Assembly: GCF_006438915.1 (NCBI RefSeq)
Contig: NZ_RCZE01000006.1
Location: 310,001 to 374,000 of the forward strand
Reading direction: 5' to 3'
From: Pseudomonas arsenicoxydans
GTDB taxonomy: Bacteria; Pseudomonadota; Gammaproteobacteria; Pseudomonadales; Pseudomonadaceae
Length of the DNA: 64,000 bases
Shown here: piece after piece, positions 1-9,772 of the stretch
Layout: each line of letters begins with the position of its first letter
Numbering within the stretch: the first letter of the stretch is position 1
Made by a program: the position numbers and the translations under genes
Notes under the pieces: generated by a model
The model's input: only the letters and a program-made list of their open reading frames with translations
The model's database searches: none
Told to the model about the DNA's origin: nothing

Positions 1-3000
1 AACTCGTGGTCGAGGGTGCTTTCGCCGAAATTCAGGAAGTACACGTGCGGTTCCGGGTCCTTCAGCACGCGCGGGTTATCGCGGGCAGCCTTGAGCAGCA
101 GTTCTTTCACCAGGTCCAGGTCGGAGCCGTAATCAACGCCGAGCTTGAGCGTTACCCGGGTGATGGTGTCGGTCAGGGACCAGTTGATCAGCTGCCCGGT
201 AATGAACGTCTTGTTCGGGACGATGATGTCCTTGCGGTCGAAGTCGGTGATGGTCGTGGCGCGGATGCGGATCTTGCTGACCGTACCCGAAAGGTTGCCG
301 ATGGTGATGGTGTCGCCGATGCGTACCGGGCGTTCGAACAGAATCATGATGCCGGAGATGAAGTTCGCAAAGATCTCCTGCATCCCGAAACCGATACCCA
401 GCGATAGTGCTGCCACCAGCCATTGCAATTTGTCCCAGCTGACGCCCAGTGTGGACAAGGTCGAGACGAAACCGATGCCGGCGATTGCATAAGACAACAA
501 CGTGGTCGTGGCGTAGGCGCTGCCTTGAGCCAGGTTCAGCTTTGACAACACCAGCACTTCGAGAAGCCCCGGCAGGTTGCGCGCGAGCGCCACGGTGATA
601 CCGATGATGATCAGTGCGCCGAGCATGTCGCCGATGCTGAGCGGCACCATGCTCAAGTTGGCGCCGGTGCCACTGGTGTATTCGTAGAGGGTGATGTTGT
701 CGAGGTACGAGAACACCGAAATCAGGTCTGACCAGACCCAGTACAGCGCGGCCATGAAACCGCCGAGCAGCGCCAGGCGGATCAGGCGCAAGGACTGTTC
801 ATTGACCTTCTCGATGTCCAGCGTCGGTTCTTCGATCACCGCTTCGCCGTCCCCGGCCTCTTTCGCAGCCTGACGTTTGGTCAGCGCTCGCTGGTACGCC
901 AGTCGGCGGGCCGCCACGCTGAGGCCACGCACAAACGTGGCTTCGATCACCAGCCAGAACATCAGCAGGTAAAGGGTGTTGATCAGTCGATCACTGAGCT
1001 TGAGCGCGGTGTAGTAGTAGCCGAAGCACACGGCCACGAACAGCGCGATCGGCAGGGCGGTAAACAGGATCCCCACGATTTTTCGGAATAACGAAGTGTT
1101 CTCGTGCGCCGGGCTGCGCATCAGCAAGCGGCTGAGCAGCCAGGCCATCAAGGCGTAGCAGGTCAACACCACCGGCATGCCCAGCACGTCATCGGCGAGC
1201 GTCGCCGGTTGCAGCTCGGCGACCGCCACTACCGCCACCAGCGCCATGACCACCAGACCGAGTCGACGGATCCAGCCTTGAAGGAATTCGACCTGAGGTT
1301 TTTCCCAACGGAAGTGCAGTTCCGCCACGCCGCCCGGCGCGAGGATCCGGTAGGCGGTGTAGAACACCAGCCACGCCTGGCCCATTTGCAGCAGCGCTGC
1401 ACCCATGTTGGCGTTCTGTCCGCGGGCGTCGATCTGCAAGGCCAGGCCGCACAGGGCCAGGCCGAGCGCGACCGGCATTGCCAGCAAAATATTGATCAGG
1501 ATGGCCTGAGGCGTGTGCCACTGGCTGTCGCGCTTGAAGTGGCCGATGTCCTTGTGAACCTTGTTCAGGCGGGCATACAGGCTCTTGCGCCGCCACAACA
1601 GGGCGCCGATCAGCAGCACCAGCGGCAGAAACAGCAGCGGTCGTTGGATCAGACCGTCGCTCAGTTCGCTCAGGCTGGAAGACCACGGCAAGGTGGTGAC
1701 CTGGCGCTGCAAGCGTTCCGGCACTGCGCGAATCCATTCCAGGTCCAGCGGCTTGTTGCTGGGGATCCAGAACATCTGCTCGTCGAGGGTCGCGCGTAGG
1801 CTTTGCGCGGTGCTCAACAGTTGTTTCTGGTTGAGTTGCAGGGTGATGGATTCGTTGAGCACGGCGCTCAATTCGCGGTTCAGTCGCTCCAGCAGATCGG
1901 CGCGGGTCGTGGCCAGTTCCAGCAGGCTCTTGCGCAGTTGCGGGGTGACTTGCTCTGGCGGTTGGGTCGACAGCAGGTTGTCGACGTAGGTGGCCGGGTT
2001 GCTCAGCAGTTCGCGTTGCTGGCTGACTTCAAACTGATAGAGACGAATGTCGGCAATCTGGTCCGCCAGGTTGCGGTCGAGCCTCAAGCGCGGCAGGGAC
2101 TGCTTCTGTTTGTAGAGAATTTTGGAGAGCAGCAGGCTGCCCTTGAGCACGTTGATTTGCTCGTCCAGCGCCGAATCGCTCTGGGTAACGTTGTCCAGTT
2201 GTTGTTTGGTCTGCAGGTTTAGCTGAGTGACTTCGTTGAGGCGGTCGGTGCTTTTGAGCAGGTAGTCGGAGAGCTTCAGGTTTGCCGCGCTTTCGGTGGC
2301 CAACAGGGCGCTACCGCCGGATTTCTGCGCCTCGATGGATTGTTGGGTCACCGTTTCCTGGGACTGCGCCAGGCGTTTCTGGTTGATCAGGGTTTGCAGC
2401 TCCTGGATCTCTTGATCCAGGCGATCGGACTTCTCCGAGAGCAAATCGTGCTGGCCGCTGCCCAAGTCCTGCAACTGACTGTTGCCGGCCAGTTCCTGGC
2501 GGCGCAGCGGGATCAGGGCATTCAGGGCGGCAAGTTCGGCATTGAGCAAATCGCGCTGTTCGCCACTCAATGTTTTGCCGGCATCCTTGCCGGTCTTGAG
2601 GGTGTTGTTGATTTGTTGAATGCGCGTCTGGCTGGCCGAAATTTCCGCCTGGGCGCGCTCTGGTCGGGTCTGGGCAGTAATCACCAGACTGTTGGCGTCG
2701 GCCAGGGCCTTTTGCAGATCGCTTTGCTGGGTCGAGCGCTCGGTGAGCATTTGCTCGAGCTGCGGGATCGACAAGTTGGCGTAGCGTTGCGTCACCGGCT
2801 GCGGCTTGGTGGCCTTCAGTCGCGCCAGTTCACGCTGGTTCTCGATGTTCTGCTTCGGCGCCGTGGCCAGTTGCTGTTTGAGGTCGGCGAGTTTTTGCTT
2901 GTAGTCACGCTCGTTGTTGAGCTGGGTGAGCGTGTTTTGCAGGATGGCTTGTAGCGCTTTCTGATCGGCTTCCGGCAGCTTGCGGTCGGCGATCTTGTCC

Positions 3001-3110
3001 AGGCTCGCCTGCACGGCTTCGCTGGACGGCGGTTCGGCCGCTTGCAGCGTGCCGACGGAGAGGCTCAAGCCCAGCAGGGCCATGACGAAAAAGGTGCGCA
3101 GGGTTGACAT
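1..3110 (-). CDS. mscK: MscK/KefA-type mechanosensitive channel (partial, C-terminus cut off)
   Basis: Large mechanosensitive channel of the MscS superfamily, which releases solutes across the inner membrane on hypo-osmotic shock. The protein starts at ATG 3110 with a clear signal peptide (MSTLRTFFVMALLGLSLSVG, then an AxA-like cut region). A long, Gln/Leu-rich, coiled-coil periplasmic domain follows for about 450 residues, then many membrane segments. The last residues inside the window (bases about 20-330) are the conserved MscS beta-domain, including GNLSGTVSKIRIRATTI and DIIVPNKTFITGQLINWS. The stop codon lies beyond base 1, so about 1036 codons are seen; family members are about 1100-1120 residues, so roughly 80 are missing. 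It corresponds in position to PA5022. No strong Shine-Dalgarno is visible before the ATG, so the exact start is less certain than the identity. Confidence 0.9.
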   Translation of the reverse strand, partial: MSTLRTFFVMALLGLSLSVGTLQAAEPPSSEAVQASLDKIADRKLPEADQKALQAILQNTLTQLNNERDYKQKLADLKQQLATAPKQNIENQRELARLKATKPQPVTQRYANLSIPQLEQMLTERSTQQSDLQKALADANSLVITAQTRPERAQAEISASQTRIQQINNTLKTGKDAGKTLSGEQRDLLNAELAALNALIPLRRQELAGNSQLQDLGSGQHDLLSEKSDRLDQEIQELQTLINQKRLAQSQETVTQQSIEAQKSGGSALLATESAANLKLSDYLLKSTDRLNEVTQLNLQTKQQLDNVTQSDSALDEQINVLKGSLLLSKILYKQKQSLPRLRLDRNLADQIADIRLYQFEVSQQRELLSNPATYVDNLLSTQPPEQVTPQLRKSLLELATTRADLLERLNRELSAVLNESITLQLNQKQLLSTAQSLRATLDEQMFWIPSNKPLDLEWIRAVPERLQRQVTTLPWSSSLSELSDGLIQRPLLFLPLVLLIGALLWRRKSLYARLNKVHKDIGHFKRDSQWHTPQAILINILLAMPVALGLALCGLALQIDARGQNANMGAALLQMGQAWLVFYTAYRILAPGGVAELHFRWEKPQVEFLQGWIRRLGLVVMALVAVVAVAELQPATLADDVLGMPVVLTCYALMAWLLSRLLMRSPAHENTSLFRKIVGILFTALPIALFVAVCFGYYYTALKLSDRLINTLYLLMFWLVIEATFVRGLSVAARRLAYQRALTKRQAAKEAGDGEAVIEEPTLDIEKVNEQSLRLIRLALLGGFMAALYWVWSDLISVFSYLDNITLYEYTSGTGANLSMVPLSIGDMLGALIIIGITVALARNLPGLLEVLVLSKLNLAQGSAYATTTLLSYAIAGIGFVSTLSTLGVSWDKLQWLVAALSLGIGFGMQEIFANFISGIMILFERPVRIGDTITIGNLSGTVSKIRIRATTITDFDRKDIIVPNKTFITGQLINWSLTDTITRVTLKLGVDYGSDLDLVKELLLKAARDNPRVLKDPEPHVYFLNFGESTLDHE

Positions 3111-3144
3111 AGAGACCGATCGAAAACGAGACGAGAAATGGAGT

Positions 3145-4887
3145 TTAGAGGAACAAGCCCGGACCGGGGCGACTTCCTTCGGGGAATCTGACGCCCACTT
3201 TGCCGATCTTGTTCCCTTCCATGACCGCCACGGTCCAAATGGTGTTGTTCCACTCTACCTGGTCGCCGACCACGGGTGCACCCCCGACTTTCTGGGCGAT
3301 GAAGTGGCCGAGCGCCATGTCCGGATCGATGCCTTCGACTTTCAACCCGTACAGCGAAGCAACCGCGCCCAGCTGGGCGTCTCCTTCGAGTACGAAGTCG
3401 CCGAAGAAGCGCAAATCCAGACCTCGTTGCGGTGCCTGGCTGAAGAGTTTTCCGAGGGCGGGAAGATTGTGTTCATGGCCGATAACACACAGCAAATCAT
3501 CGACTTCCAGCACTGTACTACCCGACGGATGGAGCAATTGCTGGCCACGAAACAGCGCCGCGATGCGCGTGCCTTCGGGCATTTTCAGCTCGCGAAGGGG
3601 CGAGCCGATGCACCATTTCTCGGCACCGAGGCGATAAATGAACAGCTCCCACTCACTGGTGACATGCACTTCCAGTGCAGACCGCGAGATCGGCGCGGGC
3701 TCCGGCGGCACCGTCACCTTCAGCAGTTTGGCCACCCACGGCAGGCTAGTGCCCTGCACCAGCAGCGACACCAGCACAATAAAGAAGGCGAGATTGAAAT
3801 AGAGCTGAGCGTGGGGCAAACCGGCCATCAGCGGGAACACCGCCAAAATGATCGGGACCGCGCCGCGCAGGCCGACCCAGGAAATGAACGCTTTTTCGCG
3901 GCCATGAAACGCCTTGAACGGCAGCAATCCAGCCACCACCGACAGCGGCCGCGCGACCAGAATCATCCACAGCGCCAGACCCAGCGCGGGCAGGGCGATC
4001 GGCAGCAGGTCATGCGGGGTGACCAGCAGCCCCAGCACCAGGAACATCCCGATCTGCGCCAGCCAGGCCATGCCGTCGAGCATATGAAGAATGCCGTGCC
4101 GACTGCGCACCGGCCGGTTGCCGATGACCAGGCCGCACAGATACACCGCGAGGAAACCGCTGCCGTGCAGGGCGTTAGTCAGGGCAAACACCACCAGGCC
4201 GCCGGCAATCACCAGAATCGGATAAAGGCCGTTGGCCAGATTGATCCGGTTGACTAGCTGCAGCATCAGCCAGCCGCCGCTGAGGCCAACGACAGCACCG
4301 ATGCCGAACTCGCGCACGAAGTGCCCGAGCAAGCTCCAGTGCAGGCCGGTCTCGCCGCTGGCGAGCATGTCGATCAAGGTCACGGTGAGGAACACCGCCA
4401 TCGGGTCGTTGCTGCCGGATTCGATTTCGAGGCTGGCGGTGACCCGTTCGTTCAGACCTTTGCCACCCAACAGCGAGAACACCGCCGCGGCGTCGGTCGA
4501 GCCGACAATCGCGCCGATCAACAGGCCCTGGATGATGCTCAGGTTGAACAGCCAAGCGGCGACCATACCGGTCAACGCCGTGGTGATTAACACCCCGACC
4601 GTGGCCAGCGACAGCGCCGGCCAGAGCGCAACGCGGAAACTCGCGACCCGGGTGCGTAAGCCACCGTCGAGCAGGATGACCGCCAGCGCGAGGTTGCCGA
4701 CCAGATAAGCCGTGGGGTAGTTATCGAAAATAATGCCGCCACCGTCGACGCCGGCAGCCATGCCCACGGCCAGGATAATCACCAGAATCGGGATACCGAG
4801 GCGGGACGAAAGTGAGCTCACCAGAATGCTCGCACCTACCAGCAACGCGCCGATCAGAAACAGGCTGTTGATGGTGATTGCATTCAA
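3145..4887 (-). CDS. nhaP2: CvrA/NhaP2-type K+(Na+)/H+ antiporter
   Basis: Inner-membrane cation/proton antiporter (CPA1) for potassium and pH homeostasis. The reading frame is open up to 5202, but the family N-terminus is [24 protein letters not shown] at 4887 with GGAG seven bases upstream gives exactly that start and a 580-residue protein, close to E. coli CvrA (578). About 12 membrane helices fill residues 1-390, with the exchanger signature around [14 protein letters not shown] TrkA-C-like regulatory domain (about 400-480) and a CorC/HlyC-type C-terminal domain follow. It lies 34 bases from mscK on the same strand, so the two osmotic-stress genes may be co-transcribed. The upstream gap carries a REP pair. 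Homologue by position: PA5021. Confidence 0.93.
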   Translation of the reverse strand: MNAITINSLFLIGALLVGASILVSSLSSRLGIPILVIILAVGMAAGVDGGGIIFDNYPTAYLVGNLALAVILLDGGLRTRVASFRVALWPALSLATVGVLITTALTGMVAAWLFNLSIIQGLLIGAIVGSTDAAAVFSLLGGKGLNERVTASLEIESGSNDPMAVFLTVTLIDMLASGETGLHWSLLGHFVREFGIGAVVGLSGGWLMLQLVNRINLANGLYPILVIAGGLVVFALTNALHGSGFLAVYLCGLVIGNRPVRSRHGILHMLDGMAWLAQIGMFLVLGLLVTPHDLLPIALPALGLALWMILVARPLSVVAGLLPFKAFHGREKAFISWVGLRGAVPIILAVFPLMAGLPHAQLYFNLAFFIVLVSLLVQGTSLPWVAKLLKVTVPPEPAPISRSALEVHVTSEWELFIYRLGAEKWCIGSPLRELKMPEGTRIAALFRGQQLLHPSGSTVLEVDDLLCVIGHEHNLPALGKLFSQAPQRGLDLRFFGDFVLEGDAQLGAVASLYGLKVEGIDPDMALGHFIAQKVGGAPVVGDQVEWNNTIWTVAVMEGNKIGKVGVRFPEGSRPGPGLFL

Positions 4888-5036
4888 AGGCAGTACTCCA
4901 GAAAAACGAAAGGCGGGCACAAACTGACCATGCAGTCTGCGTGCCAGCGATTCTAACCTGTTGAAATGTGATGCTGTCAAAAAGGTTTTGCAGCACGGAG
5001 AAATGAATGGACTGCTGCGCAGGTGTGCATGATCAC

Positions 5037-5166
5037 TGTGGCGAGGGAGCTTGCTCCCGCTGGGTTGCGCAGCGACCCCGGACAAACACCGCGGTGAGTC
5101 AGACTCAGCTAGGTCGCCATTTTGCGACTGCTGCGCAGCCGGGCGGGAGCAAGCTCCCTCGCCACA
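5037..5166. repeat. REP pair, type B (GTGGCGAGGGAGC family)
   Basis: An outer inverted repeat starts with TGTGGCGAGGGAGCTTGCTC and ends with its near-perfect complement at 5143-5166. Each arm carries an internal palindrome (GAGCTTGCTC), and the inner flanks are TGCGCAGC-like. This is a Pseudomonas REP doublet between the antiporter and chemoreceptor genes, where it could act as a terminator or mRNA stabiliser. Confidence 0.85.
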
Positions 5167-5182
5167 GGGATTGAGTTGGGTG

Positions 5183-6808
5183 TTAAAGGCTAAACCGCCC
5201 AACCATGTTGTTCAGGTCCAGCGCCAATCGCGACAGCTCATTACTCGCCGCACTGGTCTGATTCGCCCCGGTCGCCGATTGCACTGACAGATCACGAATG
5301 TTCACCAGGTTGCGGTCCACTTCCCGGGCCACTTGCGCCTGTTCTTCCGCCGCGCTGGCGATCACCAGGTTGCGTTCGTTGATCTCGACGATGGCGCTGT
5401 TGATGGTGTCCAGCGACAGGCCGGCACCACGAGCAATATTCAATGTCGACTCGGCGCGTTCGGTGCTGTTGCGCATCGAATCCACGGCGTGCTCGGTGCC
5501 GCTCTGGATGCTGCCGATCATGCGTTCGATTTCGCTGGTCGACTGCTGGGTGCGATGCGCCAGGGCACGAACCTCATCCGCCACCACCGCAAAACCACGC
5601 CCGGCTTCACCGGCGCGGGCCGCTTCGATGGCCGCGTTGAGGGCCAGCAGGTTGGTCTGGTCAGCCAGGCCGCGAATGACGTCCAGCACCTTGCCAATGT
5701 CACGGGATTCATTAGCCAGATCGCCGATCAGCGTCGCAGTGCTCTGCACATCGGCGCTCATGCGTTCGATGGCGCTGACGGTTTCCTGCACCAGATCACG
5801 GCCATCACCGGCCGACGTCGTGGCGTTTTTCGAGGCTTCGGAAGTGCTCACGGCGTTACGTGCGACTTCTTCCACGGCGCTGGTCATTTCGTTGACCGCA
5901 GTGGCCGCCTGTTCGATTTCGTTGTTCTGCTGAGTCAGTCCGCGGGCGCTTTCGTCGGTGACGCTATTGAGCTCTTCAGCGGCGGACGCCAGTTGCGTGG
6001 CCGAGCCGGAAATCCGTTGCAGGGTGTCACGCAGCTTGTCCTGCATCTTCGACATCGCCAGCAGCAAGCGGCCCGCTTCGTCTTCACCGTCGACGGTGAT
6101 CGGGCGAGTCAGATTGCCTTCGGCAATTTCCTCGGCAGCGCTCAGGGCGTTGGCGATCGGCTTGGTAATGCTGTTGGTCAGCAACCAGGCGAACAGCAAG
6201 GTCAGGCCGGTGGCGATGACCAGCAGGGTGATCACCAGGTTGAATGCCGAGGAATACTGGTCGGCCGCCTGCTGATTGGTGTCGATGGTCTGCTGTGTGT
6301 TGATCTCCAGCAAACGGTTGAGCACGGTGTTGACCGCTTCGGAGTTGGTCAGCAAATCGGTGTTGAGCAAAGTGCGCAGTTCATCGACCTGATTGTTGCG
6401 CGACAGGCTCTTCATGCGGTCTTCGATCTGGCGATACTGACCCAGCAACTGCACGTATTGATCGTAAGCAGCACGTTCCTGCGGGCTGCTGATCAGTTTT
6501 TCGTAGGTCGTCTGGGCGCTGCGGATCTGCTGATTGCGGGTTTCCAGCAGGTCTATGGTTTTCTGCTGCACGTCCGGCTCGCGGTTGACCAGCAAGCGAT
6601 AAGACAGAACACGCAGACGCAGAGTCAGTTGAGTGAATTCGTCGAGGCTTTTAATGCTCGGCACGCTGCTCAAGGTGATCTCCTCGGCGGCACCGCGAAT
6701 CTTGCTCATCTGGTTCAAGGCGAACACACCCAGGATCAGCATCAAGCTGCCAATCAGGGCAAAACCGAGGAACGCCCGTGGAGCGATATTCATATTACGA
6801 AGGGACAT
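5183..6808 (-). CDS. Methyl-accepting chemotaxis protein (4-helix-bundle sensor)
   Basis: Transmembrane chemoreceptor that passes ligand binding on to the CheA/CheW complex. From [16 protein letters not shown] it is 541 residues. TM1 is at about 10-32, then a periplasmic helical 4HB_MCP-like domain (about 35-190), TM2 at about 193-212, HAMP at about 214-266, and the cytoplasmic signalling hairpin with the conserved tip ([32 protein letters not shown]). No C-terminal CheR-docking pentapeptide is seen. The frame is open further upstream, but one candidate ATG (6872-6874) lies inside a sigma-28 promoter at 6864-6890, so the start must be downstream; 6808 gives the usual family N-terminus. The ligand cannot be told from sequence. 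Confidence 0.92.
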   Translation of the reverse strand: MSLRNMNIAPRAFLGFALIGSLMLILGVFALNQMSKIRGAAEEITLSSVPSIKSLDEFTQLTLRLRVLSYRLLVNREPDVQQKTIDLLETRNQQIRSAQTTYEKLISSPQERAAYDQYVQLLGQYRQIEDRMKSLSRNNQVDELRTLLNTDLLTNSEAVNTVLNRLLEINTQQTIDTNQQAADQYSSAFNLVITLLVIATGLTLLFAWLLTNSITKPIANALSAAEEIAEGNLTRPITVDGEDEAGRLLLAMSKMQDKLRDTLQRISGSATQLASAAEELNSVTDESARGLTQQNNEIEQAATAVNEMTSAVEEVARNAVSTSEASKNATTSAGDGRDLVQETVSAIERMSADVQSTATLIGDLANESRDIGKVLDVIRGLADQTNLLALNAAIEAARAGEAGRGFAVVADEVRALAHRTQQSTSEIERMIGSIQSGTEHAVDSMRNSTERAESTLNIARGAGLSLDTINSAIVEINERNLVIASAAEEQAQVAREVDRNLVNIRDLSVQSATGANQTSAASNELSRLALDLNNMVGRFSL

Positions 6809-6863
6809 GGTGTTTACCGAAGTGAGCGCACCCGTGCGGCGCTGAAGCTGACGTAAGACTGAC

Positions 6864-6890
6864 TTATCGGTCATGCGACTAAAGTCTTGA
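6864..6890 (-). promoter_or_regulatory. Sigma-28 (FliA) promoter for the chemoreceptor gene
   Basis: On the minus strand the sequence reads TCAAGACT, 11 bases, ACCGATAA. This matches the flagellar sigma-28 consensus (TAAAGTTT-N11-GCCGATAA; Pseudomonas variants begin TCAAG) in both boxes and in spacing. It sits 56 bases before the chosen chemoreceptor start, so that gene probably belongs to the motility regulon. Confidence 0.7.
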
Positions 6891-7084
6891 GCGCCTGCGC
6901 GTTTTTGTCGCACAAGGGCCTTCTGCGACGAAGTGCAGGAACCCGATCCGCCAATCACAGTCTCTACTGCTCGCGAGAAAGGTCGCCCGCCAGGAAAATC
7001 AAGGCCTTGGGCCCCAATAACCCTGGCATCCGTGGTGACTTTTCTTTATCGTACGCGCCCTTTGAAAATGCTCGGAAAATCAAA

Positions 7085-7315
7085 ATGTTGGAAGCATCCC
7101 TAAGCCAATTGGAACAGCTGGTAAATGACCTGGTGCAACAGAACCAGGCACTGCTGGGCACTAACCAGACCCTGAGTGCAGAACTGGCTCAGGCCAAGGA
7201 TGAAAACGAAAGCCTGCAGCTGAGCCTGATGGAGCAGGAAGAGAAACAAGGCGCCACCGCCGCACGCATCCAGGCCCTGGTTGAGCGCGTCAGCGCCGGT
7301 CCGGTCAGCGCATGA
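7085..7315 (+). CDS. Small coiled-coil protein paired with a ZapA-like gene (ZapB/TIGR02449-like)
   Basis: 76-residue, almost entirely helical and acidic protein (LEQLVNDLVQQNQALL, then SAELAQAKDENESLQ) with heptad-like leucines, which predicts a parallel coiled coil. The next gene starts inside its stop codon (ATGA at 7312-7315), so the two are translationally coupled. Small coiled-coil proteins next to ZapA are normally ZapB or TIGR02449-like partners of the FtsZ ring, and that role is inferred here. The sequence differs from the usual Pseudomonas TIGR02449 protein as I recall it. Start: the frame is open upstream to 6887 but the ATG at 7085 begins the coiled coil; only a weak GGA precedes it. 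Confidence 0.65.
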   Translation: MLEASLSQLEQLVNDLVQQNQALLGTNQTLSAELAQAKDENESLQLSLMEQEEKQGATAARIQALVERVSAGPVSA

Positions 7316-7614
7316 ATCACGGCGCCGCAGGGGTAAAAGTCGTCTCGATCCTGGGGGAGGACTATTCGATCAAGGCGCCGGCCGGGGAAGAGCAAACCCT
7401 GCTGGACGCCGCGATGATGTTGAAAGCTGCTTTGGCCGACACCAAACGGAAGTACCCGACCCTGATCGGTGACCGCCTGTTGGTATTGGCCGCGATGAAT
7501 CTGTGCTCGCAGCAAATCGAAATGCAAAAGCAGCACAAGCAGGAACTCGACCGTTACCAAGAGCAAGTCAGCGCCACGGTTGAAGTGATCTCCAAGACGA
7601 TCAATCAGGCCTGA
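7312..7614 (+). CDS. zapA: ZapA-family cell division protein
   Basis: 100 residues. The N-terminal half (VKVVSILGEDYSIKAPAGEEQTLLDAAMMLKAALADTK, in short VxILGxDYxI...EE..LLxAA) matches the ZapA globular domain; the C-terminal half (GDRLLVLAAMNLCSQQIEMQ onward) is the long helix that dimerises. ZapA cross-links FtsZ protofilaments at mid-cell. It overlaps the upstream coiled-coil gene by four bases. In most Pseudomonas the main zapA lies next to the 6S RNA gene and a 5-formyl-THF cyclo-ligase gene; neither is present here, and a chemoreceptor gene begins 101 bases later. This may therefore be a second, specialised ZapA copy. Confidence 0.75.
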   Translation: MNHGAAGVKVVSILGEDYSIKAPAGEEQTLLDAAMMLKAALADTKRKYPTLIGDRLLVLAAMNLCSQQIEMQKQHKQELDRYQEQVSATVEVISKTINQA

Positions 7615-7715
7615 TCGGCTTTGCGCACAACCAAAGAATAAATTGTCGATAAGCGTTGTATACAATCGGCACGGCTGTTGCAGTGTTTCAGCCTCTTATT
7701 CTTTGGGGGTGCACC

Positions 7716-9653
7716 ATGCAGTTCTGGCGACGCAGTATTCAATGGCAACTGATCCTGAGCATGGGCACCGCCCTGCTGGTCAGTATCCTGATCGTGGTGG
7801 GCATTTATACCCTCGTGGTTAACCGACTCGCCCAGAGCTACCTGGTCGAACAGGCCCTGCCGTCGAGCATCGAAGCGATGCGCAACGACATCGAACGAAT
7901 CCTCGTTCAACCCCTCACCGCCGCCAAGGACATCGCCAGCAATAGCATGGTGCGAGACTGGTTGGCCGCCGGTGAAGACAGCGGCCGCACCGCCGAATTC
8001 GCGCAATACCTGGAAGGCATTCGCGCGGAACACAAAGCCTTTACCGCGCTGATTATCGGCACGGCGTCAAACCACTATCTGACCGAAAAAGGCCTGGACC
8101 GGACCCTCAGCCGTTCCAACCCGAAAGACGCCTGGTTCTACTCATTCCTCGACAGCAACCAGCCGCGCACCCTCAATATCGACAATGACACCGCGACCGG
8201 AGAATTGGCGCTGTTCATCGACCTTAAGGTCCAGGCCGCCGGTAAAGTCGTGGGCGTTGCCGGGCTCGGGTTGAGCATGAAAGAGCTGTCGGAGCTGATC
8301 CACAACTTCAGCTTCGGGGCACGCGGCAAGGTCTATCTCGTGCGTTCCGACGGTTTGATCCAGGTGCATCCCGAGGCGCAATTCAGCGGTAAACGCACCT
8401 TGTCCGAGCAAATCGGTGCTCCGGCGGCGCAAGCGGTCATGGGTCAAAAAACTGCCACAAACAGCAGCTTTATAAGAGACGGCGAAGACTTCCTCGCGTT
8501 GAGCCTGCCGCTGCGAGACCTGGGCTGGACGCTGGTGGCCGAAGTGCCGCAGTCGCAGATCTACGCTGAAGCTCGTCGCGCCATGTGGATGAGCAGCGGC
8601 ATCGGCCTGGCCGTGGCGCTGGTTTGCCTGATGCTGGTGGTGTTGCTGGCCCGTGGATTGGTGCGCCCGATCCGTCAGGTAACAGCGGCGTTGGTGGCCA
8701 TCGGTAGCGGCGGTGGAGATTTGACCCATCGGTTAGATTCCAGTCGCGCCGATGAACTGGGAGATCTGGCGCGCGGCTTCAATCGCTTCCTCGACAGCCA
8801 GCGCGAAATGATCGGCGAAGTGCTGACCACCAGCGAGCGCTTGCGCACCGCCGTCGGCCAAGTGGCGAAGGTGGTGGACAACACGGCCCAGCGCTCTGGC
8901 CGGCAGCAGGAAATGACCGACATGGTCGCCACAGCCGTTCATGAGATGGGTTTGACGGTGCAGGAAATTGCCCAGAACGCTGGCAACGCGGCGGTCGCCT
9001 CGCAAAATGCCCGCGATGAAGCGATGCAGGCGCGGGAAGTGGTCGGCGGGTCGATTCGGCATATAGAAAGCATGTCCGATGAAATCGGCCTCGCGGCAAC
9101 GGCGGTGGGCGATCTGGCTCATCAGGTCGCCTCTATCGATCAAGTGCTGGCGGTGATTCGCGGAATATCCGAACAGACCAATTTGCTCGCGCTTAACGCT
9201 GCCATCGAAGCAGCACGGGCCGGGGACATGGGGCGCGGGTTTGCGGTGGTGGCGGATGAAGTGCGCACGTTGGCGCGGCGCACGCAGGCGTCGACTGATG
9301 AGATTCAACAAATGATCGGTAGCCTCAAGCAGGGTGCGGAGAATGCCGTGTCATCCATGCATTCAGGGCAAGCGGCGACGGGCACCGGTGTTGAATCGAG
9401 CCAGCGCACTGGCGCGTCGTTGACCGCGATTACCGGGCAGGTAGAGCGCATCAGCGACATGAACCATCAGGTGGCGACGGCGACGGAAGAGCAGTCGGCG
9501 GTGACCGAGGAGATCAACCGCAACGTGCAGGGGATATCGGATTTGGCGCGGGCGACGGCTGGGGAAGTGAGAGCGTGCCGCGAAGACTGCCAGACGTTGC
9601 AGCGGTTGGCGGATGATCTGGCGCGGCAGATGAGCAGTTTCAAGCTGAGCTGA
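7716..9653 (+). CDS. Methyl-accepting chemotaxis protein (dCache sensor)
   Basis: 645-residue chemoreceptor. TM1 (about residues 11-34) is followed by a large periplasmic region of about 250 residues of the double-Cache type ([23 protein letters not shown] long helix, then the [19 protein letters not shown] and [20 protein letters not shown] beta-sheet segments). TM2 is at about 288-310, then HAMP and a signalling domain with the tip [35 protein letters not shown] 7716 follows GGGGGT at good spacing. A GTCGATAA at 7645 resembles a sigma-28 -10 box, but its -35 is poor. dCache receptors usually bind amino acids, polyamines or organic acids; the ligand is not identifiable here. Confidence 0.92.
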   Translation: MQFWRRSIQWQLILSMGTALLVSILIVVGIYTLVVNRLAQSYLVEQALPSSIEAMRNDIERILVQPLTAAKDIASNSMVRDWLAAGEDSGRTAEFAQYLEGIRAEHKAFTALIIGTASNHYLTEKGLDRTLSRSNPKDAWFYSFLDSNQPRTLNIDNDTATGELALFIDLKVQAAGKVVGVAGLGLSMKELSELIHNFSFGARGKVYLVRSDGLIQVHPEAQFSGKRTLSEQIGAPAAQAVMGQKTATNSSFIRDGEDFLALSLPLRDLGWTLVAEVPQSQIYAEARRAMWMSSGIGLAVALVCLMLVVLLARGLVRPIRQVTAALVAIGSGGGDLTHRLDSSRADELGDLARGFNRFLDSQREMIGEVLTTSERLRTAVGQVAKVVDNTAQRSGRQQEMTDMVATAVHEMGLTVQEIAQNAGNAAVASQNARDEAMQAREVVGGSIRHIESMSDEIGLAATAVGDLAHQVASIDQVLAVIRGISEQTNLLALNAAIEAARAGDMGRGFAVVADEVRTLARRTQASTDEIQQMIGSLKQGAENAVSSMHSGQAATGTGVESSQRTGASLTAITGQVERISDMNHQVATATEEQSAVTEEINRNVQGISDLARATAGEVRACREDCQTLQRLADDLARQMSSFKLS

Positions 9654-9678
9654 AAAATGTGTTGCCTGAGCGGGCGCC

Positions 9679-9743
9679 TTCGCGAGCAAGCCCGCTCCCA
9701 CATTTGATCGCATTTCAAGTGTGGGAGCGGGCTTGCTCGCGAA
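9679..9743. repeat. REP pair, type A, tail-to-tail order
   Basis: TTCGCGAGCAAGCCCGCTCC at 9679 and its inverted copy ending at 9743. The two 24-base arms face the opposite way from the other type A pairs in the window and are only 17 bases apart. They lie between convergent genes, where the stem could terminate transcription from both sides. Confidence 0.85.
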
Positions 9744-9772
9744 TGGATTTCAGCAGCACCACAAAGCTCTGA

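Noticed and set aside
7615..7715. 6S RNA gene expected after zapA
   Set aside because: Only 101 bases lie between zapA and the next start, too short for 6S RNA (about 180 bases), and no matching fold is seen.
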